The notes under the pieces were generated by a model, which was not told the origin of the DNA, did no database searches, and was given only the letters and a program-made list of their open reading frames with translations. Source: Microbispora siamensis (GTDB lineage Bacteria; Actinomycetota; Actinomycetes; Streptosporangiales; Streptosporangiaceae). Taken from it: a stretch of 64,000 bases of DNA. Below are positions 1 through 8,662 of the stretch, in pieces. The DNA lies in the NCBI RefSeq assembly GCF_016863095.1, contig NZ_BOOF01000004.1:402502-466501 (forward strand), in the 5' to 3' direction. The position numbers and the translations under genes were made by a program. The stretch's first letter is position 1; each line of letters opens with the position of its first letter.

Positions 1-2
1 CC

Positions 3-449
3 GTGCACGTGCCCACGCTGGTGAACACGCTGCCCGAGCTGCCGGCCTCGGTGGAGACCACGTACGCCGACGGCGGGCGGGGCACGGCCAAGGTCACCTG
101 GCAGCCGGTCACGCTCGACCAGGTGAAGACCGGCGGCAGCAGCTTCACTGTCGCGGGCCTGGCCGAGGGCGTGCGCGACGCGGTCCACGCCACGGTCTAC
201 GTGCGCACCACCGACGCGGTCACCGTCACCTCGATCGCCGAGGAGAGCGTGACCACGCGGGCCGGAACCGCTCCGTCGCTGCCCGGCACCGTCGTCGCCA
301 CCTACAACGACGGCTCGAAGGACAGCCGGGTGAAGGTCACGTGGGACGCGGTCGATCCCGCGAGGTACGCCGCCCCGGGCACGTTCACCGTCACCGGCCA
401 CGTGGCCGGCAGCACGGTCGAGGCCAAGGCGGTGGTGACCGTCACCTGA
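3..449 (+). CDS. C-terminal part of a protein with two bacterial Ig-like (Big_4) domains, 5' partial
   Basis: The frame is open to the left edge, so this is the tail of a larger protein. Two copies of a roughly 70-residue unit are visible. Each ends in the pattern 'VTW - - V - - - - - - - GTFTVTGHV' (second copy) or its variant, followed by a beta strand rich in V and T. This is the signature of the Big_4 bacterial Ig-like domain, which usually sits behind the catalytic domain of secreted glycoside hydrolases and helps position them on polymers. No catalytic part is in the window, so the enzyme type is unknown. A strong hairpin lies directly after the stop. The ATG/GTG codons inside the window are probably internal. 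Confidence 0.75.
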   Translation: MHVPTLVNTLPELPASVETTYADGGRGTAKVTWQPVTLDQVKTGGSSFTVAGLAEGVRDAVHATVYVRTTDAVTVTSIAEESVTTRAGTAPSLPGTVVATYNDGSKDSRVKVTWDAVDPARYAAPGTFTVTGHVAGSTVEAKAVVTVT

Positions 450-468
450 TCCGTGTTGTTCGGGGCAG

Positions 469-498
469 CCCCCGGGCCCGCCTGACAGGGCCCGGGGG
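469..498. terminator. Hairpin terminator between convergent genes
   Basis: A perfect 11-base inverted repeat (CCCCCGGGCCC at 469-479, GGGCCCGGGGG at 488-498) with an 8-base loop sits between two convergent stop codons at 449 and 501. There is no T tract, as is common in high-GC actinomycetes. It can serve both directions. Confidence 0.7.
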
Positions 499-500
499 CG

Positions 501-1921
501 TCACCCCCGGGTGCTCTCCCACTCCAGTTCGCCCTTGACCACCTTCGGCCGCCAGCCGCGGATCGGCCTGCCGGTCTCCAGCGACCTCGCGGTCGCCTTC
601 AGCAGGGCCAGATAGGACGGCCACACCACGTCGCCCTCCAGCGTGAGCCCCTCCTCGTTGAAGAACTCGCCGGTCTTCCCGGTGCGGGTGTCGACGAAGA
701 GGTTCCCGCCGTCGTTGGCGTAGGCGAAGGGGATCAGGTGGCCGTTCCACCAGTCGTCGAGCAAGTCGTTCCCGTCGCCGCAGAGCATCTTCCACTCCGA
801 GCGGATGTCCTTGGCGGACATCAGCTCGTAGAAGGGGGCGGGGCCGAACCCCCAGGAGCCCCCGCCGTCGTGCCGCAGCAGCGAGGCGCGCAGGTCGTGG
901 GGGAAGCGCAGCCCCATCGCCGCCTCCGACCTGGCGATGTCCAGGGGGCGGGCCGGGGGCCGGAGCCGCTTGAACGTGACGGGCGCCCTGCGGGCCAGCC
1001 ATCGCTCGACGCGCCGCCACACCGCGTTCACCTGGGCCGTGACGCGCGGGCCCGGCACTCGCACCCGGGGCGTACGGCGGGGCGGCAGGCACCCGCCGGC
1101 CCGCAACTCCTCCGCCGTCGGTTTCTCCGGCGTCGGCTCAGCCGTGGGCGTGGGGCTGGGGGACGGCCGGGGGCCGCCGGCGCAGCCCGGCCGCGCGGGG
1201 GCGGGGTCCTCGGCCCAGCGCAGCTCGCAGCCCGCCGTGACGACCGGATACCAGTCCCGCAGCGCCGCACCCCGTCGGCCGCGTCCAGGTCGCCCGCCAT
1301 CACCAGGTCCTCGCACTTGCTCCCGTTGACGTAGTCGATGTCGGACGCCCCGAGCAGGCCGTACGACCGCGGGAGCCGGAACCCCGCCCCGAGGTTGCCG
1401 TCGGCGCCGTCATGCCGCAGGTAGGAGACGTACAGGTCGTCGGGCAGCCGGCGTCCGTGATCGGCCTCCCATCGGGCGAGGTCCTGCGGGTCGGCGCCGA
1501 ACTTGAGCTTCCGCAGGGTGGCCGAGGCGTGCGCGCCCAGCCAGCGTTCGACGCGGTCCCACGCCTGGTTCACCCGGGCGGTGACCCCCGGATCGGGCGT
1601 ACGCGGGACGTACGTGGGCTCGTTGCCCACGAAAACCGGCTCCTGCGTGTCCACGGTCAGGGCCCCGGCCGCGGCCCCGTCGTCCTCCCACTGGATCGGT
1701 GGGCAGCCGATGGCCTTCGCCTCCTCCGGGGTGAGGGCGTTGGCCTTGACCTTCGCTTCGAACTCGGGATCACCGCAAGACAGCGACATCGAATCGCCGG
1801 AGGACACGGACAGGCAGGTCACCGCCTCCTCCATGAGGTCCGGCTCGCCCATGAGCCCTGCCATCAGGAGCACGGCCACGAGCGCCGGCCGTACGATACG
1901 CGCCCACCGGAGTCCGATCAC
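501..1921 (-). pseudogene. Two-domain SMI1/KNR4 (SUKH) protein interrupted by a one-base frameshift
   Basis: Reading from a GTG at 1921, the protein has a short hydrophobic N-terminus (possible signal or anchor) and a first SUKH domain ('RVERWL', then 'LPDDLYVSYLRHDG', then 'LLGASDI'). The frame then becomes low-complexity Arg/Pro. In the -1 frame the chain continues with a proline-rich linker and a second, paralogous SUKH domain ('RVERWL', 'FPHDLRASLLRHDGG', 'LMSAKDI') and the C-terminal block typical of the family, ending at 501. Adding one base to the four-C run at 1270-1273 (G run on the coding strand) restores one continuous reading frame. SUKH proteins include immunity proteins of polymorphic toxin systems, but no toxin gene is adjacent. 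It starts 9 bases after the HEAT gene stop, so the two are likely cotranscribed. The slip may be a true mutation or a sequencing error. Confidence 0.75.
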
Positions 1922-1930
1922 CCGCGCACT

Positions 1931-3448
1931 TTATCGATCTTGCTGGTCCGCTCGCAGGTGCCACTTGAGAATGCGCACGGTCCGCTCGCCCAGCACGTCG
2001 TACGCCCGCTCGATCAGCACCGCCAGCTCGCGGCGGAGCGGCTCGGGGGGTCCCACGTACGCGGTGGCCGCCTGCCGGTCGAGCCAGTTGCGCACGTCCG
2101 CCCGCGCCCGCTCGCGGAGCGACTCGTCCGGCCCCGCCAGCAGGATCAGGTCGGCCTTGAGGCGGTTCCACACGTGCGTCCCGGCGAGCAACCGGTAGGC
2201 CGCTCGCCGTACGTGAGGCGGGCGGCCACTGTCGAACAAGGGCCACAAGCGGTCCTCGGGCGGGGGCGCGGTGCGCAACGCCTCGGCGGCGCGGCGGACG
2301 ACGATCGGCGCGGGATCGACGAGCATCGCGGCGAGGTCGACTTGCGCGCCCAGGCGGGACGCGGCACGTACGGCCTCTGCCCGCACGCGGGGGTTCTCGC
2401 CGGCCAGGTAAGGCAGGACGGTCGGGGCGTCGGCGGGAGTGCCGCACTCACCCAGCCCCGCGACCAGGTGTCGTAGTCCGTGGCCCGGTCGCTCGTTCAG
2501 CAGGCGGCGGTAGAACTCCGCCGGGTCGCCGCCGGCACGCCGGACCGCCCACTGCGCGGTCAGCCGCACCACCGAGGAGCCGTCGCCGAGCATCCGCTCT
2601 CCGTGCTCCGGCGCGCCGAGCCGCACCAGGGCGGTCAGCGCCGTGGCACGCACCTGGGCCGCCCGGTTCGCCAGCAGCACCCGCAGCAGCTCGGGACGGT
2701 CCAGCCCGGCGACCGCCTCCGCGCACAGCGTCCGGCAGGTCACGTCTTCCTCGTGCTGCGCCGCGTGAACCAGGTCCGCCTCGCCGAGACGCCCGCCGTC
2801 GAGGCAGGCCCGGTAGGCGAACCGGCGCGTGGGGATGTCGGCGCTGCTCCGCAGGGCCGTGAGGACCTCGCCGCACGCCCGCGTGATCGCGTCGCGCACC
2901 ATGCGGACGACCGCTTCGCCGCGTCGCCGTCCCCCGAGCCGTACGGCGACCGGCGCGACGGTCTCCAGGACGGTCACGGTGGGCGTCGCGAGCGCCTGTT
3001 CCAGGACGTCCGCCGCCGCCGACCGCACCTCGGGCACCCAGTCGGCGGCCCGGATCACCAAGATCGGCAGCAGCCGTGGATCGTGGCGCATGGCGGGGTG
3101 CCGGACGGCGCGCTCCCGCTCGTGGCCGTCGTGGACGCAGGCCGCCGCCAGTACGGCGAGCGAGGTGTCCGGCATGGGGGGCTTGCGACGCAGGCGCCAC
3201 AGCCCGCGCGGCTCAGGTGCCGTGGCGACTGTGGGTGCTTCGTACCACGTCGCACGCCGCGCGGGGTCGAGCTCGGACCACAGCCAGGGCGGGGCCGCCG
3301 CCAGGGCGTCGAGAGCGCGCTCGGCGTGCTCGCGATCGGCCGCCGCCCGGAGCAGTGCCGTCCACAGGTCCCACAGCACGTACAGGTGACCCGGCGCGGC
3401 CCTGGCGATGAGCGTCTCGACGGTTTCGACCACCTCACCATGATCCAC
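1931..3448 (-). CDS. HEAT-repeat protein
   Basis: A 505-residue, Ala/Leu/Arg-rich protein made of successive 30-40 residue helical pairs, with repeated patterns such as 'VRSAAADVLEQAL', 'VRATALTALVRLG', 'VRAEAVRAASRLG' and 'VRRAAYRLLAG'. This is the HEAT-like repeat pattern, which forms a solenoid for protein binding. No enzyme motif, signal peptide or membrane segment is visible. The GTG at 3448 is chosen because the frame further upstream runs through two tRNA-like genes; GTG at 3433 is an alternative. The gene lies 11 bases downstream of a tRNA-like gene on the same strand, so it may share its transcript, and it leads into the SUKH gene. Partner unknown. Confidence 0.8.
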   Translation of the reverse strand: MDHGEVVETVETLIARAAPGHLYVLWDLWTALLRAAADREHAERALDALAAAPPWLWSELDPARRATWYEAPTVATAPEPRGLWRLRRKPPMPDTSLAVLAAACVHDGHERERAVRHPAMRHDPRLLPILVIRAADWVPEVRSAAADVLEQALATPTVTVLETVAPVAVRLGGRRRGEAVVRMVRDAITRACGEVLTALRSSADIPTRRFAYRACLDGGRLGEADLVHAAQHEEDVTCRTLCAEAVAGLDRPELLRVLLANRAAQVRATALTALVRLGAPEHGERMLGDGSSVVRLTAQWAVRRAGGDPAEFYRRLLNERPGHGLRHLVAGLGECGTPADAPTVLPYLAGENPRVRAEAVRAASRLGAQVDLAAMLVDPAPIVVRRAAEALRTAPPPEDRLWPLFDSGRPPHVRRAAYRLLAGTHVWNRLKADLILLAGPDESLRERARADVRNWLDRQAATAYVGPPEPLRRELAVLIERAYDVLGERTVRILKWHLRADQQDR

Positions 3449-3459
3449 GCTGTGGAGGT

Positions 3460-3531
3460 CCTCGCCGGCCGGGCTCGAACCGGCGTCCACCCGGGCCCGA
3501 GCCGGGCGCTCTACCGCTGAGCTACGACGAG
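3460..3531 (-). tRNA. tRNA-like gene, anticodon CGG (proline by anticodon)
   Basis: On the minus strand a 72-base cloverleaf folds fully: acceptor CTCGTCG/CGGCGAG, D stem GCTC/GAGC, anticodon stem CCCGG/CCGGG with loop CTCGGGC (U33 present, anticodon CGG), T stem GCCGG/CCGGC with loop TTCGAGC. The CCA end is not encoded. The anticodon reads the proline codon CCG. However, the D arm (GCTCAGCGGTAGAGC) is that of an elongator of another type, not the usual bacterial proline tRNA body (GCGCAG..), and the discriminator base would be G rather than the A usual for proline. Charging identity is therefore uncertain. A close paralogue lies 18 bases upstream. Confidence 0.7.
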
Positions 3532-3549
3532 GCCGCTCCATCGTGTTGG

Positions 3550-3619
3550 CACCGCCGGCCGGGCTCGAACCGGCGCCCACCCGGAAGAGCCGGGCGTTCT
3601 ACCTCTGAACTACGGCGGG
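3550..3619 (-). tRNA. Second tRNA-like gene with an abnormal anticodon arm (possible pseudo-tRNA)
   Basis: The gene is nearly identical to its neighbour in the anticodon stem, variable loop and T arm. It has acceptor CCCGCCG/CGGCGGT (first pair C-T mismatched), D stem GTTC/GAAC, and T arm GCCGG TTCGAGC CCGGC. The anticodon arm is two bases short: CCCGG/CCGGG closes a loop of only CTCTT. If the stem is read as four pairs the loop is seven bases, but position 33 is then C instead of the invariant U. No normal anticodon can be assigned. It may be a degenerate duplicate of the adjacent gene or a non-coding tRNA-like RNA. Confidence 0.55.
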
Positions 3620-3661
3620 CCGGGTACCAGTCTGCTCGACCGTCCCCGGCCACGCCACGGA

Positions 3662-5083
3662 TTAATCCGTCTCCACGATGGGAGGCAGGTCGCCGGTCAC
3701 GACGCCGCCCTGAAGCCCGCGCAGGGCGTCCGGAGCCAGGTCGGGCCGGCCGGCCCTGCCGCTGAACACCCCGGCCCGGCGCAACAGGGCCGCCCACACC
3801 GGATCGGCGACGGCGACGCCGTGGACAAGCTCGGGGGTGGGCCGGAACACCGCGACACGACGCTTGGGCGCGGGCGCGGTCCAGCCCGACTTCTCCGGGT
3901 CGAGCCCCGCCGTACGGCAGGCCGCCTCGACGTCCGCGCGGGTGCAGGAGGCCGTGCCGTCCAGCACCTCCCACGGCGGCGGCAGCGCGGCCCAGACCCG
4001 GGTGCCGGGATCTACGTCGCCGCCGGTCGAGCGGTGCCAGGCCGCCAGGTCCGCGGCCATCAGCCGCATCGCCTTGCCGGGGCAGGACACGTCCAGCAAC
4101 TCCAGGGCGTCCAGCGAGGCGAGGCATGCCAGCCACCCGGCACGGGCCGCGTTGTAGGCCCCCGCGACAGAGTTCCACGTGCTGGAGTCGTCGCCGGGCC
4201 GGACGATCATCGTCGTCCGGTCCATGGCCGGCCGCCAGCGCCGGCCCAGGAGCCGGGCAGTGTGCCGCATGACCGCGGACCACTGTCCGAGCAGTCGTCC
4301 CCGCTCGCCGTCGGTGAGGCGGTCCAGCACGTCGGATGTGGGCCGGACCTGCGCGATCATCCACCAGTCCGCATCGTCTCCGCATCGGCGGAGCAGGACT
4401 TCCGCGATCCCGTCGAACGGATTGTCCCGCCCGGAGAGGCTGAACTCGCGGCGCAGTTTGCGGCGCGCCGTGTAGTACGCGACGAAGCAGGCGGCGTCCG
4501 GGTCCGCGACGAACCTCTCCAGCGGAACGCGTGCGCCGAAGCCGGTGACAGCGATCAGCAGCAGCCGCCGCTTTTCCCGCTCGACCTCGAGCGTGTCCGC
4601 CTTCGCGGCGATGCGGCGCAGCATGCGGAACCGGCGGTTGTACTGCCGTTTCGACAGGTCCATCCCGGCGGCCTCCCGGGCCTCGCGGTTGAGCCGGTCG
4701 GCGAGGAAGTCGGTCCGGTCGGGCGTCCATTCGATGGTGCGCCCGACCGTGCCGGCGTACGCCAGCAGGGAGTCGGGGTCGTCGGGGTCCACCTCCGCCG
4801 GAGCGCCGAACAGCCGGGTGGCCGTGGCCACCTGACGCGCTCCGCCGACGGGACGCGCGTAGTCGCTCGACATCGAGGTGAACCACGCGGAGCCGCGCGA
4901 GGAGTGCCGGGCGGCACGGCCCAGCACGAGGCGCTCACGGACCGACAGCCGTCCGGCCAGCGCCTCGAGGATCAGTTCGGCGACGTCCTCCGGCCGGTAG
5001 CGGCGGTCCAGCGAGCCGTGCAGCTCGACGAGCGCGTCCCGGCGGGAGCGCCCGGAACCCTTGCGGTGCTTCATGCCCGCCAT
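3662..5083 (-). CDS. Hypothetical helical protein, unrecognised
   Basis: About 473 residues, with a basic start ('MAGMKHRKGSGRSRRDALVELHG') and no signal peptide or membrane span. It is rich in charged helices. Around residues 170-230 lies a strongly basic stretch ('DLSKRQYNRRFRMLRRIA') followed by a block with aromatic and Arg residues ('ACFVAYYTARRKLRREFSL'), then further helical segments. I do not recognise a catalytic motif. The start at ATG 5083 (or ATG 5074) is chosen because a longer frame would run antisense through the acetyltransferase gene, whose divergent start is at 5178. The two genes share a 94-base promoter region. Function not assignable from sequence. Confidence 0.7.
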   Translation of the reverse strand: MAGMKHRKGSGRSRRDALVELHGSLDRRYRPEDVAELILEALAGRLSVRERLVLGRAARHSSRGSAWFTSMSSDYARPVGGARQVATATRLFGAPAEVDPDDPDSLLAYAGTVGRTIEWTPDRTDFLADRLNREAREAAGMDLSKRQYNRRFRMLRRIAAKADTLEVEREKRRLLLIAVTGFGARVPLERFVADPDAACFVAYYTARRKLRREFSLSGRDNPFDGIAEVLLRRCGDDADWWMIAQVRPTSDVLDRLTDGERGRLLGQWSAVMRHTARLLGRRWRPAMDRTTMIVRPGDDSSTWNSVAGAYNAARAGWLACLASLDALELLDVSCPGKAMRLMAADLAAWHRSTGGDVDPGTRVWAALPPPWEVLDGTASCTRADVEAACRTAGLDPEKSGWTAPAPKRRVAVFRPTPELVHGVAVADPVWAALLRRAGVFSGRAGRPDLAPDALRGLQGGVVTGDLPPIVETD

Positions 5084-5177
5084 GATGGCCGCGTGTCCGC
5101 CCGGGAATCGATCGGTTATCCGGCGGCCCGCGAAAAGCCGTTGGGCGTAGGGGCTGGGAGGAGCGAGACTTCCAGGT

Positions 5178-5702
5178 ATGGAGACCATCTCGGCGGCGCG
5201 GCTCACGCTGTGGCCGCTGACGGCGCAGGACGCGGACGAGATGGCGGAGGTGCTGGCGGGGGAGGAGCTGTACGCCTTCATCGGCGGAGCCGCGCCCACC
5301 CCGGCGGAACTACGCGCCCGGTACGCCGCGCTCGAAGCCCGCAGGTCCCCGGACGGACGGCAGGAGTGGCTCAACTGGATCATCCGCCGCGACACCGACG
5401 GACGGGCGGTCGGCTACGTGCAGGCCACCGTGATGGACGGCGGGCGGCGGGCCGAGGTGGCGTGGGTCGTGGGGACCGCCTGGCAGGGCCGGAGGTACGC
5501 CTCGGAGGCGGCGACAGCCCTCGCCGAATGGTTGCGTGCGCGCGGCGTCGCCCGCATCGAGGCCCACATCCACCCCGATCACCACGCGTCCATGACGGTG
5601 GCCAACCGGATCGGCCTGCTGCCCACCGATCATTTCGAGGACGGCGAGCGCCTGTGGACCTGGGAACGACCAGGCGGGGTGCGGCGGGAGGCCGGAGTCT
5701 GA
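5178..5702 (+). CDS. GNAT-family N-acetyltransferase
   Basis: A 174-residue single-domain protein. It has the RimJ/RimL-like layout: an N-terminal beta strand ('ARLTLWPLTAQDADEM'), a central strand with 'IIRRDTDGRAVGYVQA', the acetyl-CoA pyrophosphate-binding segment 'GTAWQGRRYASEAATALAEW' (the Q/RxxGxG/A-like loop), and the late 'IEAHIHPDHHASMTVANRIGL' block. This block is typical of enzymes that acetylate N-termini or small amines. The substrate cannot be deduced. It is divergent from the unrecognised gene to the left and convergent with the TetR gene to the right. Confidence 0.85.
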   Translation: METISAARLTLWPLTAQDADEMAEVLAGEELYAFIGGAAPTPAELRARYAALEARRSPDGRQEWLNWIIRRDTDGRAVGYVQATVMDGGRRAEVAWVVGTAWQGRRYASEAATALAEWLRARGVARIEAHIHPDHHASMTVANRIGLLPTDHFEDGERLWTWERPGGVRREAGV

Positions 5703-5756
5703 CCTTCGCGCATACGTGCGCCCATGGGGGTCGTCGTCCCGACGGGAGAGCGCCGA

Positions 5757-6320
5757 TCAGCGGGAACGGAGACCGTCGAGCGCCACCTCGATGTACCGCC
5801 GCCAATCGCCCGCGGCGTTGCGGATGACCGCCGCCAGGCCGCAGATGACCATGTTGACGTCCCCGGTCGTCACCTCCCGCCCAACCGTGCCGTGCGCCTG
5901 CGCCCGGTCGAGCAGCTCCCCGGCGATGGCGAGCAGCGCCTCGCGGGTCTCTTCCCGCGGCTCGCCCGAGCCCATGGCCTTCTCGATGACCTCGGACATG
6001 CCGCGATCGTCCGCCAGCACCTCGCCCACGTGGTGCAGGAGACGGGCCAAGCCGTCAGCCGGATCATCGGCGTCGGCCAGCCGGCGTGCGGCGGCGATGA
6101 TGTCGGCGGTCCGTTGCTCGGCGATGGCCTCGATCAGGGCCTCCCGGGTCGGGAACTTGCGATAGAGGGTCCCGACGCCGACGCCCGCCACTCGTGCGAC
6201 CTCCGACATCTGCACGTCGTGGCCGGACTCGGCGAACAACGCGCGTGCCGCCTCCAGGACGCGATCTCGATTGCGCTCGGCGTCGGTACGCGTCCTGCGC
6301 CGCGGCTGCGGGGTTGACAT
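5757..6320 (-). CDS. TetR-family transcriptional repressor of the adjacent CynX/NimT-type exporter
   Basis: 187 residues from ATG 6320. The N-terminal helix-turn-helix is clear ('TRTDAERNRDRVLEAARALF', then 'VARVAGVGVGTLYRKFPTRE', with the typical TLYxxF recognition helix). The C-terminal half is an all-helical ligand domain of the usual length. The start at 6320 leaves the palindromic operator (6348-6376) between it and the divergent exporter gene. A start further upstream would place coding sequence across that operator. By arrangement it should repress both itself and the transporter until a ligand binds; the ligand is unknown. Confidence 0.9.
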   Translation of the reverse strand: MSTPQPRRRTRTDAERNRDRVLEAARALFAESGHDVQMSEVARVAGVGVGTLYRKFPTREALIEAIAEQRTADIIAAARRLADADDPADGLARLLHHVGEVLADDRGMSEVIEKAMGSGEPREETREALLAIAGELLDRAQAHGTVGREVTTGDVNMVICGLAAVIRNAAGDWRRYIEVALDGLRSR

Positions 6321-6347
6321 CCCAAACGATCCTCTGCCTAGACTCCG

Positions 6348-6376
6348 ATACGGAATGCGGATTCCTGATTCCGTAT
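6348..6376. promoter_or_regulatory. Palindromic TetR operator
   Basis: ATACGGAAT (6348-6356) and ATTCCGTAT (6368-6376) form a perfect 9-base inverted repeat 11 bases apart. A second, inner pair GGAAT/ATTCC (6352-6356, 6361-6365) overlaps it. It lies in the 77-base divergent gap between the TetR gene and the MFS gene, 22 bases before the MFS start, where it would block transcription of both. Confidence 0.75.
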
Positions 6377-6397
6377 TATGCATGAGAGGTCGACACC

Positions 6398-7627
6398 ATG
6401 TCGAAGGAGCGTTTCACCCTGCTCTCACCGCATCACGAGCGGTCGACGGGGCGTTCCGGCCGGGCGCTGCTGGTGTGGGGATTGCTGGTGGTGGCGGCGA
6501 ACCTACGGCCGAGCTTGACCGCTGTCGGGCCGTTGCTGGATCGCGTGCAGGCCGATCTGGAACTGGCTCCGGCCGTGGCGGGTCTGCTGAGCACGCTGCC
6601 CTTGCTGGCGTTCGCGGTGATATCACCGATGGTTCCGCGGCTGGCGGCGCAGTGGGGACCCGAGCGGCTCCTCTGGGGTGCGCTCGTGGTGCTGACCCTC
6701 GGGATCGCCATCCGGTGGGCGCCGACGGCGATCGGGCTGTTCGCGGGGACCGTGCTGATCGGGTCGGGGATCGCCGTGGGCAACGTGCTGCTGCCGAGCC
6801 TGATCAAGCGTGACTTCCCCACGAGAGTGGGCCTGCTGACCAGCGCGTACGCCACGGTCATGGGGGCGGTCGCGGCGGTGGCCTCCGGGGTGGCGGTACC
6901 GATGCACCAGGTCGCCCCTGGTGGTTGGCACACGGCGTTGGGGTGCTGGATCGTTCCCGCGCTGGTGGCTGTCGTGCTGTGGCTCCCGCAGGTGCGGGCT
7001 TCGCGGCCGGCCGCGGAGACGGTTCGCGGACACCGGCTGCCGTGGAGATCGGCGCTGGCGTGGGCGGTCACGGCGTTCATGGGACTGCAGTCGCTGGGCT
7101 TCTACGTCGTCGTCACCTGGTTGCCTCAGGTGTTCCAGGACAGTGGAGTGAGCGCGGCGGCGGCGGGATGGCTGCTGTTCGTGTTCCAGGCGGTCGCGGT
7201 GGCGACGAGCCTGGCGGTGCCCGCCGCGCTGCGGTGGGCGCGTGACCAGCGTGCGGTGGCGACGGCGAGTTCGGTGGTCCTGCTCGCGGGCTACCTCGGG
7301 CTTCTGGCGGTGCCGGGATGGGCACTGCTGTGGAGCGTCGTCCTCGGACTGGGCGGCGGAGCCTGCCTGGTGCTCGCATTGGCCTTCCTCAGCCTGCGCG
7401 CCCAGGACGCGACCGTGGCGGGCGCGTTGTCGGCGATGGCGCAGTCGATCGGTTACCTGCTGGCCGCCGCAGGACCGGTGATTTTCGGGTTGCTGCACAC
7501 CCTCGGCTCGGGCTGGCAGGCACCGATCATTCTGATGTGTGTCGCCGCGGCCGGCCAGGTGATCGTCGCGATGGTGGCCGGCCGGGGCACGGTGCCGCCG
7601 GCCGACGCCCCTTCGCCCGGGCGTTAA
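6398..7627 (+). CDS. MFS transporter of the CynX/NimT type
   Basis: 409 residues with about twelve hydrophobic segments. The first, 'ANLRPSLTAVGPLL', is the hallmark N-terminal stretch of the cyanate/2-nitroimidazole (CynX/NimT) branch of the major facilitator superfamily, and 'LPSLIKRDFPTRVGLLT' after the fourth segment is equally typical. Members export or import small organic anions or nitroimidazole-like compounds; the actual substrate here is unknown. A GAGAGG ribosome site precedes the ATG. The gene is divergent from its probable TetR regulator, with the operator in between. Confidence 0.88.
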   Translation: MSKERFTLLSPHHERSTGRSGRALLVWGLLVVAANLRPSLTAVGPLLDRVQADLELAPAVAGLLSTLPLLAFAVISPMVPRLAAQWGPERLLWGALVVLTLGIAIRWAPTAIGLFAGTVLIGSGIAVGNVLLPSLIKRDFPTRVGLLTSAYATVMGAVAAVASGVAVPMHQVAPGGWHTALGCWIVPALVAVVLWLPQVRASRPAAETVRGHRLPWRSALAWAVTAFMGLQSLGFYVVVTWLPQVFQDSGVSAAAAGWLLFVFQAVAVATSLAVPAALRWARDQRAVATASSVVLLAGYLGLLAVPGWALLWSVVLGLGGGACLVLALAFLSLRAQDATVAGALSAMAQSIGYLLAAAGPVIFGLLHTLGSGWQAPIILMCVAAAGQVIVAMVAGRGTVPPADAPSPGR

Positions 7628-7684
7628 CCCCGGCGCACTCCTCCTGGTTTGATGGAGGCTCCGGCGGTCCTCGGGGAGGCGGGC

Positions 7685-8656
7685 ATGGAGACGGCGGAGT
7701 GGTACCGGTACTTCGCGGAGCGGGAGGTCAGGGGGCACAGCCCGGCCTACGAGGCGCTCGCCCTCGGGATCGCCGCCGACCCCGGGCTGCTCGAACTGAT
7801 CGACGGTCTGCCGGAGCCGAAGAGACAGCCGAACCTGCTGCTTGCCGCCGTGCGCTTCCGCGGCGGGCCGTACGACGAGTTCGGCCGGTTCCGCGAGTGG
7901 ACCGTACGCCACTGGGCCGAGGTGCGGGAGACGATGCTCGCCCGGCGGACGCAGACGAACGAGGCGGGCCGGTGCGCGAGCCTGCTGCCGGTGCTGGCGA
8001 CGCTGCCGCAGCCGCTGGCCCTGGTGGAGGTGGGCGCCTCGGCGGGGCTGTGCCTCTACCCCGACCGCTACCGCTACCGATACGACGACGGGCCCGAGAT
8101 CGGACCGGCAGAAAGCCCCGTCCTGCTCACCTGCCGGACGAACGGGAAGGTGCCGGTGCCGGAGCGCCTCCCCGAGGTCGTGTGGCGGGCCGGGCTGGAT
8201 CTCAACCCCATCGACGTACGCGATGACGAGGCGGTGCGCTGGCTGGAGTGCCTGGTTTGGCCGGAACAGGAGGACCGGCTCGCGCGGCTGCGCGGGGCGG
8301 TGCGGATGGCGAGGCAGGACCCGCCGCGTCTGGTGCGCGGGGACGCCGCGGCGGCCCTGCCCGATCTCGTCGCCGCCGCGCCCGCCGGGGCGACGGTCGT
8401 CGTCTTCCACAGCGCGGTCATGCCCTACCTGGACGCCGGGGCGCGGGACCGCTTCGTGGCGCTCGTACGCGGCATTCGGGCAGGGGGCCTGCCGGTGCGG
8501 TGGATCTCCAACGAGGGCTCGCCCCGGCTGCCCTCCCTTCTTCCGAAGCTGACGGCCGACCTGCCGGAGCGGCGGCTGGCGTTCCTGCCCGCGCTCGACG
8601 GCGAGCCGCTCGCGATGGCCGGGCCGCACGGCGAGTGGCTGGACTGGCTCGCCTGA
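7685..8656 (+). CDS. DUF2332 family protein
   Basis: About 323 residues. Family features are the N-terminal 'ARE/YFAEREVRGHSPAYE' block, 'EPKRQPNLLLAAVRF', 'TQTNEAGRCASLLPVL' and 'LALVEVGASAGLCLYPDRY'. The last resembles the glycine-rich loop of a Rossmann-like methyltransferase fold, with 'TVVVFHSAVMPYL' further on. The biochemical role of DUF2332 is not established. ATG 7685 is preferred over ATG 7649 because GGGGAGGCGGGC lies directly upstream. It is convergent with the P450 gene, with a 6-base gap. Confidence 0.85.
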   Translation: METAEWYRYFAEREVRGHSPAYEALALGIAADPGLLELIDGLPEPKRQPNLLLAAVRFRGGPYDEFGRFREWTVRHWAEVRETMLARRTQTNEAGRCASLLPVLATLPQPLALVEVGASAGLCLYPDRYRYRYDDGPEIGPAESPVLLTCRTNGKVPVPERLPEVVWRAGLDLNPIDVRDDEAVRWLECLVWPEQEDRLARLRGAVRMARQDPPRLVRGDAAAALPDLVAAAPAGATVVVFHSAVMPYLDAGARDRFVALVRGIRAGGLPVRWISNEGSPRLPSLLPKLTADLPERRLAFLPALDGEPLAMAGPHGEWLDWLA

Positions 8657-8662
8657 GGAGCC

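Noticed and set aside
3449..3580. N-terminal extension of the HEAT protein
   Set aside because: The extension is the translation of two tRNA-like genes.
5084..5395. N-terminal extension of the unrecognised helical protein
   Set aside because: It runs antisense through the start of the acetyltransferase gene and the divergent promoter.
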